A DNA stretch of 64,000 bases, taken from the NCBI GenBank assembly GCA_021234155.1, contig JAJEKV010000021.1, positions 13,825,760 through 13,889,759 on the forward strand, written 5' to 3'. Positions 56,400 through 64,000 of the stretch are shown piece by piece. Position 1 is the stretch's first letter, and each line of letters starts with the position of its first letter. The notes below the pieces were generated by a model, which was not told the DNA's origin, made no database searches, and was given only the letters and a program-made list of their open reading frames with translations. The position numbers were made by a program, and so were the translations under genes. This stretch comes from Isoetes taiwanensis (taxonomy: Eukaryota; Streptophyta; Lycopodiopsida; Isoetales; Isoetaceae).

Positions 56400-56995
56400 G
56401 TTTACATTATCTACTATTTATGTCATTGTTAACCATCTCAAAGAATACAACTATCAATGTAATTCAAAAACGTCTTGGAAAGAAAAGAGAAATGCAAGAA
56501 ACAATAAAATCTGAAGGTGCATTTGCATTGCAAAACTAAACTAACTCATGAGTATTGTCATGGGCAATATATTTCTAACAACATAATAAGTAAGTAGATG
56601 TTCTAAAGTTGTTGGGGCAGGTGAATTATTATATACAACATAATAATATAGGATGTTCTTATAGTTGTTGGGGTGTTTGAGTAAAATATTATAGTTCTAT
56701 AGTTGTTGGGGATGTTCTATAGTTGTTGGGGAATTGAATATAATACACATAATTGAGTATAATACATAACTGAGTTAAATGCTTTGTCTACTAAACTTTT
56801 ACTGTGAAGGATCATAGAGGGATCGAGGGCATTACGTATATCTTTGTGCTTTAGTTAAAATAATATACCTTGAAGTTATTTTTGTCTTAAAGCAAATAAG
56901 TCCTCCTGTAAAATCCAGCACAAAAAATAAGCCAATAAATATTGAGAATCGAAGCTCATTTGAAAATGCAAAAACAAAAGATGCCTAAACCTTAC
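56400..56995 (-). other. Upstream region of accessory gene 2; small CCCCAACAACTATAG repeats
   Basis: On the minus strand CCCCAACAACTATAGAAC recurs at least four times between 56,610 and 56,730 with variable spacing. A possible donor (AATTCAG then GTAAGG) lies at about 56,994 and could pair with the acceptor at 56,373. TCCTATATTATTATG near 56,650 is a weak candidate for the Helitron 5' end. Confidence 0.35.
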
Positions 56996-57299
56996 CTGAA
57001 TTTACTTTAAGACAGCCTGAAAACTTCTTCCGTGAAAGGATAGCAAATGCAAAATGCAAGCAGGTTCAAGCACAAATGCCAATTCCACGAACTCCTGCGT
57101 AATCCTGCACAGCATTGCAAATCTTGCTTTAACAGATCTTAGCCTGAACTGGGAAGCCAATATTTTCCAGAAAATAGTTTCTAGCCAATATAATTTTGCA
57201 AGCCAATAGTTTCCAGCCAAGCCTTCGACATGCAATATCATGCCTGTTTAATGGAAATTCTGTGTTGACATTTTTTATGGCCTCATAGCTTCCTGGCCA

Positions 57300-57422
57300 T
57301 TGCAAAGCCGTTAAGAAAACTAAGTTTGCCTCAATCAAAGCAAGGCGATTGCTTTTCGATGGCCTACACTTGAGTGATCTTTTGCTTTCATGATTCCCCC
57401 GTAAGATAGTGATTCTATACAT
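57300..57422 (-). pseudogene. PP2A-type phosphatase catalytic subunit remnant
   Basis: The minus strand reads RITILRGNHES, an exact match to the PPP-family metal-binding signature, where Asn-His bind metal and Arg binds phosphate. In a shifted frame the next bases read ITQV, the residues that follow in PP2A, and further on CTTAACGGCTTTG could be the L-T-A-L segment. Flanking parts are lost. It is a short decayed gene fragment. It may have been captured by the Helitron if the element's 5' end lies beyond it. Confidence 0.5.
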
Positions 57423-58619
57423 ATTATTTGGCCATCAAACATACAAAATGATAGATGTCAACTGAATCTCAAGTTATAGAAATACAACGACCTAGGACCA
57501 TATAAGTGAGTGCATAAGGATGCCGCAGCCTCTGATTTCAAGATTATGAATGAAGTAAAATAGCACATACGGGTAACATCTATGAACAGAAACAAAATAC
57601 TTTGAAGCTGGGCTTGACCAATAAAACTTTTCCTTACCAACATATTCCCCCCGAGAAGTTCTGCCTAAATCTGCCTAAGTTACCAGCCGGAATGCCAAAG
57701 ATGTGGGAACTGTCAAAGAAAGCAAATGGGAAGGAAGGCTCCAGACAGAAACAGAGTAAAAGGATTCCAGACAAAAAAACAAAGACCATAAGAAGCCGGG
57801 CATGTCTTCCTTGACCGAAGCATAGTTTGAGAAATGCATGCACGAAGTTAGAGAAGAAAAATACCTGCTAGTGATATTGTGTGGAATCCTCAAGCCAAGA
57901 AAAGCTCTAGAATCTGTAAGACGGCGCCAACAACTGCAAGTCGAGCTACAATCTTTGGAAAAAAAAATGAAGTGCTCGATTTTTGGAAAAAACACATCCA
58001 GCGTAAGAGTTCTCGGGTCGCCTTTGCTTGGTAAGAAAAATAGGGTTGAATGGATTCGAATATCTTCACCTAAATCAACATAGAAACAGGGCTTAATGCC
58101 CTCTCCTTCAACGGCTCACTCTGAATCGTCCAAGTTCTGCTCTGCTCTGGAATGGCAACGCTTTGATGCCGGACTGGGTAAAGCAAGTAGATTGTGAAAA
58201 AGTTTTGATGCTGGAGTCTCCTGGAGTCTGTGAAAGAAAAACTTCATGGTAAAGAGATCAACGCCGCCGAAAGAATGTAAGAATGGATGAAAAATATGCT
58301 TATCTCGAATAACCGGGCGCGTAATCCGTTCGGAGGACGATTTCTTTGGGCCTTCGAAGGGTTTTGATGGGTGGGGGAATGAATGAAGGCGGAGGCATCT
58401 GAGCATGGCGGGCATCCTGCCAGAATAATGATGGTCCGTTAGATTAGCTATACCCCGAATTTAATCCACGAAATTATAGACTCCAAAACTCACGCTCGAA
58501 AAAAACCTAACAAAAAATTATCGGGTTACAATATTTTTCCGGTGCCAAAATCACGCTTTTGGCCGGAAAATGGAGTGTTACAGGCGGCCGGAAAAAAGAG
58601 GACACACCCCCCCAAAAAC
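57423..58619. other. No gene recognised
   Basis: Several frames of 60-106 codons on both strands have protein-like stretches (for example minus 57,995-57,675) but no family I recognise. No upstream NAGS exon was found here. Confidence 0.4.
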
Positions 58620-59345
58620 TTTTTAAATAAGTAGATGTCATGTTTAATTTTCTTGATACTTATAATTTTTACAAGTTCTAATTATATAACTTTATCTTTA
58701 AATTTAAAGTATAATTGTTATAGAAATATAAACAATTGCTTTCTAAACTAATTTTCATGTGAATCTATTTAGAATTAGACATTTTGAGAATATAAAATTT
58801 TAATTTTCAACTAGATCTTAACAAATATAAAATTTGGCAATCAGGATAATTTGTAAATAAAATATAATAGTTTGATAAGTGAGTGACTTAAAAGTATATG
58901 AGAATTTCATAATGTACAAACTCTTAGTACTTTAAAAATACTTTAAACAAAGTGTTAGATTAATATTTAAAATATAAAGTTTATTTTTTAATAACAAATA
59001 TTGAAAAATATATATTGAAAATTAACTGAAACTAAACAATTCAATTATTTTTTAATTAAAACATAAACGTAATCATTTGATATATTTCATTTAAACTTTC
59101 TTTAAACATCTAAAAATAATAATATTTTAATCATAGAGTTCATCTTAGATAAAAAATTTAATTTTAAATAGATTAAATTAAAAATTAGTGTAGAAAACAA
59201 TTCTAAACACTGATAACTATCATACTTTTTATTTGAAGTTAAACTGAAAATTTTATAAAAATCAACAAGAGTTACATATATATATATATATAATCTTATC
59301 ATGGCATCTTTGAAGGATATCTATTAGATTTGAATAAGTCTAAAT
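58620..59345. other. Strongly AT-rich block
   Basis: The base composition is visibly more A/T-rich than either flank, with short poly-A and poly-T runs and a (TA)n tract at about 59,275-59,292. No gene is seen. It starts abruptly just after a C-rich CACCCCCCCA stretch, so it may be an insertion. Confidence 0.6.
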
Positions 59346-59852
59346 TTTATTAAATATGTCAGCTACTTTGTAATTACAAGAAGGTCCATGCTGGATTTTT
59401 AAGTTATAGAGTACTATTGAGATATGCATTCCCACATTTCATGATTCTCAAATTCAATGGCAGGATTCAACATGCTTGACCAGAACAACAAACCTTTAAT
59501 GCAAAAAAAAAGACATTCAAAAGTAGACTATGAAGCATTCAAGGCATGATGGTGTAGGAGCCAAGAACAAGAAAACAATAGATATCAGCTTTAATGTCGA
59601 GTGCGAGTTATTGGCAGATTGTAATCATCAAATTAGCTTCAACACAGGTTAGTTTCCTGGTTTATTTCAGGTTATTTTAGATTCTTTCAAAGTTAGTTGT
59701 AGGTTATTTCTAGGTTAATATTTTAGGTTAGCATAGACTGTTAGTATGGTTTTTTAGGTAAATATTCTAGACCAATGATGACTTTAAGGTGTGAATATGT
59801 AGCAAAATAACAGGGGGTTCCAGGGGGATTTGATATGAATGTAAAAAATAAC

Positions 59853-60208
59853 AATTCCTGAAACCATAGACCATATATCCCTAAAACAATTGAATGGGTT
59901 GTTATAAAAAAAAACATAGATTCAAGATAAAAAATAAACACATTAGCTCACTGGGTATATTAGTTAATGTAGTCTTATTAGGAGAATGAATTATTTTGGT
60001 AGAGGTTCGAGCCCCCGTATTTCATATTCTAAAACCTTAGCAAAGTCGTATAGAGGTTCGATATTTCCTCAAAACCTTAGGTGAAATCGTATTTCATATT
60101 AGGCGCCTCCAATCATAAATGACTATAAGCGAAACGAAAGGTGCTAACAGGCCCCAACATACGATCTGGGTCATAGGATCGACGAATCCGACGGCTGTGG
60201 TAGTCCAG
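59853..60208 (+). mobile_element. SINE-like insert bounded by 37-bp direct repeats
   Basis: The insert has a pol III-like A box (TTAGCTCACTGG, 59,943-59,954) and a B box (GGTTCGAGCCC, 60,004-60,014), the spacing and order of a tRNA-derived SINE. GGTTCCAGGGGGATTTGATA begins a 37-bp block at 59,816-59,852 that recurs exactly at 60,209-60,245. The block is too long for a normal target-site duplication. Copy 1 of the surrounding element has no insert here (GATGACTATATTTTACC). Confidence 0.6.
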
Positions 60209-60673
60209 GGTTCCAGGGGGATTTGATATGAATGTAAAAAATAACCAATTTTATAAATCTAAATTTGATGGTCTAGTAGGATGCATTAGCTTATAAAATT
60301 GCCAAAATGTGATAATATTGCATCCTAATTATAGTAAATTTGCCAAATTAATGGACATTCTGTAGTAGGAGATCTTATATTTTGGTAAGACATCTTAATT
60401 CTACTAAAATAGTTTTTATAAAAAAGCTAGAAAAATAGAAACAATCGCCACCATTTCTATGGTTTAGAAGTAGATAGAGGATGATAAAGTCATCACTGTT
60501 TTAGACTAATTTTTTTCTATTGTATTGTAGGTTGCCAGAAAATGACGTGCTACTATATAGTTAGCAAACGCGGAGCCACATGGGGTCCTTGATTATGTTA
60601 TGACTTTGTACAATGATGAATATGAGATTCTAGTCAGTACAGAGAACGAATATCAAAGAATTGGAACCACAGT

Positions 60674-61384
60674 ATGACAACGTTTGATGATTCTCACTTT
60701 CGACATGTGATTCAGAACAATGGACCAGATTTTGTCAAGACATACATGCAATATGTCTGGCACTTATCTGAGAAAGAGAATGAAAGGTTGCGCCACTCCT
60801 TCTTGCAGACAATTCCTAATCCACGATACAATGTAAGTTCCTTTCTATTATTTTCTTTAGATATTTTATTTTGCTAACCTGTTTGTTGTTTTATGCAAGT
60901 GTGGTATCAAAAGATCCCTGTGGGTATTAATAAGTTACGCATTTGGCTGCAATCAATGGAAAGTCTTGTGAGTGATATTGAAATCGCTAATAATTGTGGT
61001 TGTGTCACTCTAGTTGCTAGACTTTTGATGGCTGGAGTGCCACCTGAGGTTAGGATGCTGATTACTGGCCACGGGAAAGTGGAATCTTATAACAAGTAAG
61101 TAATTTGTATTTTTTTCTTTTGTTATTTATTTTTTTTCCATTTGTAACTTTATTTCCTGCTTTCTGCAAGTATGAGGACAAGGAAATGCAGGTTGATACT
61201 GAGTATTATGGCATCTCCATATAATGAAGATGGAACTTTAAAGGTTTACAATGATGTGCTTCAACAAGAGGAGACAAGAAAAAGTGCTATTATATCATCA
61301 TTTAATGGTGGGACGCGTTCTACTAAAGGGATTAAGGATATTAGCAGTGAAAAACCTGTGGGTGATGAAAGTAAAGATAGGTAA
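60674..61384 (+). pseudogene. Crypton-like tyrosine recombinase catalytic region, copy 2
   Basis: Exon pieces read FVKTYMQYVWHLSEKENERL and QTIPNPRYN; then after an intron KIPVGINKLRIWLQSMESLV, NNCGCVTLVARLLMAGVPPE and RMLITGHGKVESYNK, a donor GTAAGT, and from 61,171 YEDKEMQVDTEYYGIS. The arrangement V-G-I-N-x-L, N-x-x-G-R-V-T, A-G-V-P, T-G-H and a Tyr nine residues after the His is that of Crypton/DUF3504 recombinases. The Arg of the second box is Cys here (TGT) but Arg in copy 1 (CGT). The first Arg box is lost in a 24-bp deletion near 60,568. The likely nucleophile Tyr lies at the exon junction. The enzyme class cuts and rejoins DNA without copying it. Confidence 0.75.
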
Positions 61385-61445
61385 TTATTTTTGTTTATTC
61401 AATTTTAAATTCTTTGTTAAGTTTCTTTAGTAACATTTTTATTTA

Positions 61446-62365
61446 GGTGGCTTATCCTCAATCAAAGCCTTACTTGCAATGTAGCAGCTTCAAAATATAA
61501 TTATGTTATAGATGCAGCATGTGGGGCGGGCTGTGGGCAGGAAGAGAATCCCCTACACATATTCCAGTGCCCGTGGTTGTTGCCTTTCTGGAAATGGGTG
61601 CAGAATCTAACCATCTTAACCCCGGGCGCTACAAGTGCCAGCTTTCTACGTTTCCTTGATGAAAATAATCCCTTCACATCCACTATTAGATCCATAGCCT
61701 TATGAAGCATCTGGCTTCACAGAAATAGGGTTACCATGCAGAATCTGCCTCCAAACATGAACTGGTTAAAAGGACAATTCATTGCAAAGCTGATTGAGAC
61801 TGCAATTGCCCATAGGAGAGAAAGAGGACTAGAATATGACAAAATGTGGGATAAAATTGGTGCATTCAAGGGTCTGTTTAACCTTTTCAAGTTAGTCTTG
61901 CAGATGGGGATGATAGTCTGGAATCATTGGCATCCAAAACAGCACCTTGGCCTCTTATCTAATCATTTATTTTTCTGTTATTTTATTGCAGCACAATTCA
62001 ACAAATTGAGAGCTCATGGCTCTTTCAGGATGTTCAATCCGGATGCAGAAATGACTCGGGTAGAGGTTGGAGACACACTGGTTTCACTCAAGATGTACAT
62101 TGTCAGGGCAAAAGCTTTACGAAGAATTCTGAAGCAGGATGACCTGTGGCAGCAGAACTCTCTCAAGCCTATTTTCAAAAAATTGTTCCAGGAGCAGCAA
62201 AGGCAGAGGGAGGCAATGTCAGTTAGCCTGCTGGACAACACCATGCTTACTATACATGAGTTGGATGAATCGCTTCAGATTTTGGGCAGGAACAAAATAG
62301 AGGAATTTGATCTTGGAAATCTGATCCAAGCTGAAGCAGAAGTATTCAGACCAGAAGAAAACTAA
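61446..62365 (+). pseudogene. LINE ORF2 C-terminal region (zf-RVT-like plus tail)
   Basis: The frame opens at the insertion edge with WLILNQSLTCNVAASKYNYV, then CGAGCGQEENPLHIFQCPWL, the Cys/His cluster of the plant LINE C-terminus, a TGA near 61,703, and WLHRNRVTMQNLPPNMNWLK. The 209-codon frame 61,736-62,365 continues the C-terminal tail (QREAMSVSLLDNTMLTIHEL) to a proper stop TAA. The reverse transcriptase domain is missing because of 5' truncation. Confidence 0.75.
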
Positions 62366-62565
62366 GTTTATCTTTGCTGTTTTAAGCTTTTCAGGAACTT
62401 TCCAGCTTTTATATTTTACTGTTATACATATTAGGACCCGAGATCTCTCCATAGTGAGAGACTATTTATGTGACTGTTAAGAAAGGAGATTTTTAAGCTC
62501 CTTTTCTAACTGTATTTCATGTTATAATGAATACAAACTCTGCCTTTATTCCCCCCCAAAAAAAA
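61446..62565 (+). mobile_element. 5'-truncated LINE nested in copy 2, 14-bp target-site duplication
   Basis: AACATTTTTATTTA occurs at 61,432-61,445 and 62,566-62,579. Copy 1 has the empty site (AACATTGTTATTTA, near 41,000). The insert is about 1.12 kb, ends in a short poly(A), and codes on the plus strand for a LINE ORF2 C-terminal end. This gives an exact, independently checked insertion. Confidence 0.95.
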
Positions 62566-64000
62566 AACATTTTTATTTAAAGATGTTGCTCTGTCTATTG
62601 TTCCTTCTGTAGCCGTTCCTTCTGTTTCTACAAACAGGAATGCTGCTAGTGATGGAAAGCATAGTCTTGTGAATTCTGGAAGTGACGCCGAAGTAGCTGG
62701 AGATAGACGATGATGTTTGGAAAAAGTGCCTGAAAAATTGTCCCGAAGTAGAAGATGGTAGTTTCATTGCAAATTCTACAATGACTAATACAGTCATTCA
62801 TGACAACAACAAATAAAAAATATGTGTTTATGTCAATTTTAATTGTGGATCCTTCACAGGCTAGAGCGATTGTTAAAAATGTGTTGCTTCAATTCTGAAT
62901 TCCAAAAGTTCCTTGAGGATATCTGATACATTGTTAGAACTTTAGTGTGAAGTTAGACATGCAGTGATATTGTTTGGACTTGAGTGTCATGCAATTTTGG
63001 ACTTGGAAATCCAATGATATGCAATCTTTGTTTCAACTGTTGAAATTTCGACTTGGAAATTTGAATTTGATTGTGAAATTGTAATATTTCAATGTGAACT
63101 TTTATATATTTTACTTGTGTGAAGTTGTTGTATTCATGTTTTAAGTCTATTTTAATTTAAGCTTTATTTAGAGCGCCCCCTGAAATCTGACTACAAAAAC
63201 ACTAAAAAACTAGTAGAAATGCAGGCCTGGGTAAAGGATAGTTCACGAAGTTTATTTTGACATGATTATCTAGTGGAGTTTGATGGTGTGCTTCTGTTGT
63301 TGTTGGTCCTGTATAATGAAATGTTAGCTATATGGACTTTATCCAAGAGTCATTTGAATGTGAGAAAAAGCATAATGAATGTATGTTTATACGCAGGGAG
63401 CTTACATTTAACTTAGTTACTTGGTATTAGTACAGTTTTACTAGTTGTTGGATGGATTTCGTTTTGTTTTTTGTGTTTGTGGAGTTGCAATGGTTTAGAA
63501 GAGGTTCGTACGATGTGTAAAGCATAATGAATGAATCCCTTCCCTCTTTGTCACCTGAATGAGACATTGATACAAGTGATAAGGGACGAACTTAAAGTTG
63601 CCTATCGCTTAGAGTTTGTGCAATCTATACATTTTGAGGCGCAATAGGAAAAAGGTGTGCAAGTTTAATTACTTCATGTTACTAAAGATTATCACAATTG
63701 ACGAGTATACTAGCTTTAAGCTTATCGCAACTTGATGAGGTGAGAAGACATTGATGCGTAGGACATGGCGATTTTGTAGCATGTGTATTGAAGTACTTGT
63801 TTTTTCATGTGGTTTCAAATACCTGCTTTTGATGAAGAATGTCAACAACAATGTTGGGTCAGTATGCGAATTTGGAACATGTTCTGCTACTGATATTTTT
63901 CCAATTCCAGACGTCATTATTTGCACTATGTTTTGGATTGGGAAACAAAAGCCAAGACAGCAGGGAAGCTACAGGTTATTGTGTGTATGGGCTGATTCCA

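Larger units (their letters stand above)
59583..64000 (+). mobile_element. Crypton-like tyrosine-recombinase element, copy 2 (runs off window)
   Basis: From ATCAGCTTTAAT at about 59,586 this copy is colinear with copy 1 (39,803-42,430) in the same orientation, with nucleotide identity that looks high by eye. It lacks the N-terminal domain upstream. It contains two nested inserts absent from copy 1, at about 59,784-60,240 and 61,446-62,565, and retains 87-bp and 49-bp coding segments that copy 1 has lost. The right end lies outside the window. Confidence 0.75.

Noticed and set aside
58116-58415. Minus frame as the missing first exon of NAGS
   Set aside because: It could pass for a transit-peptide-like sequence, but nothing in it matches the NAGS kinase domain and the splice phase cannot be checked.

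Overview
This is a repeat-rich nuclear window from a land plant. The plant call rests on split exons of a plant-type N-acetylglutamate synthase, PLS-class pentatricopeptide-repeat fragments, a U-box/receptor-like-cytoplasmic-type kinase remnant, a LINE with a DUF4283-like ORF1, Ty3/gypsy and Ty1/copia remains and a plant Helitron. The low density of intact genes and heavily TE-filled introns would suit a large fern, lycophyte or gymnosperm genome, but I cannot fix the lineage. No rRNA, tRNA gene, CRISPR or bacterial operon is seen.

Layout. 0-4 kb: interleaved long repeats (unit A about 933 bp; unit B about 310 bp, SINE-like). 4.9-5.4 kb: dead kinase. 6.5-8.3 kb: polypyrimidine tract, a TIR-bounded MITE-like element and a copia gag scrap. 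9-14 kb: no genes. 14.4-20 kb: decayed Ty3/gypsy element (minus strand) followed by a 933-bp tandem array made from its leader and gag start. 20-31 kb: short duplications, a decayed two-repeat protein gene, two minisatellites and a tandem array of a third repeat (unit C). 31.1-36.8 kb: a complete LINE insertion with a 17-bp target-site duplication.

37.4-42.5 kb and 59.6-64.0 kb: two direct copies of an element encoding a tyrosine recombinase that resembles Crypton/DUF3504 enzymes, which is unusual for a vascular plant. Each copy keeps parts the other has lost. Copy 1 carries a nested non-LTR insertion; copy 2 carries a nested 5'-truncated LINE with a 14-bp target-site duplication and a SINE-like insert. 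Between them lie PPR and ARM/HEAT-like gene fragments.

47.3-48.4 kb (minus strand) holds the last five exons of N-acetylglutamate synthase, with good splice sites and no stops. This is the best host gene in the window. About 116 bp upstream of its first visible exon, inside an intron, sits the 3' end of a Helitron (hairpin plus CTAG) running from 48,529 to beyond 55.3 kb. The Helitron carries a decayed Rep/helicase gene, an intact arginine-rich repeat protein and two related unknown accessory proteins that bracket Rep/helicase.
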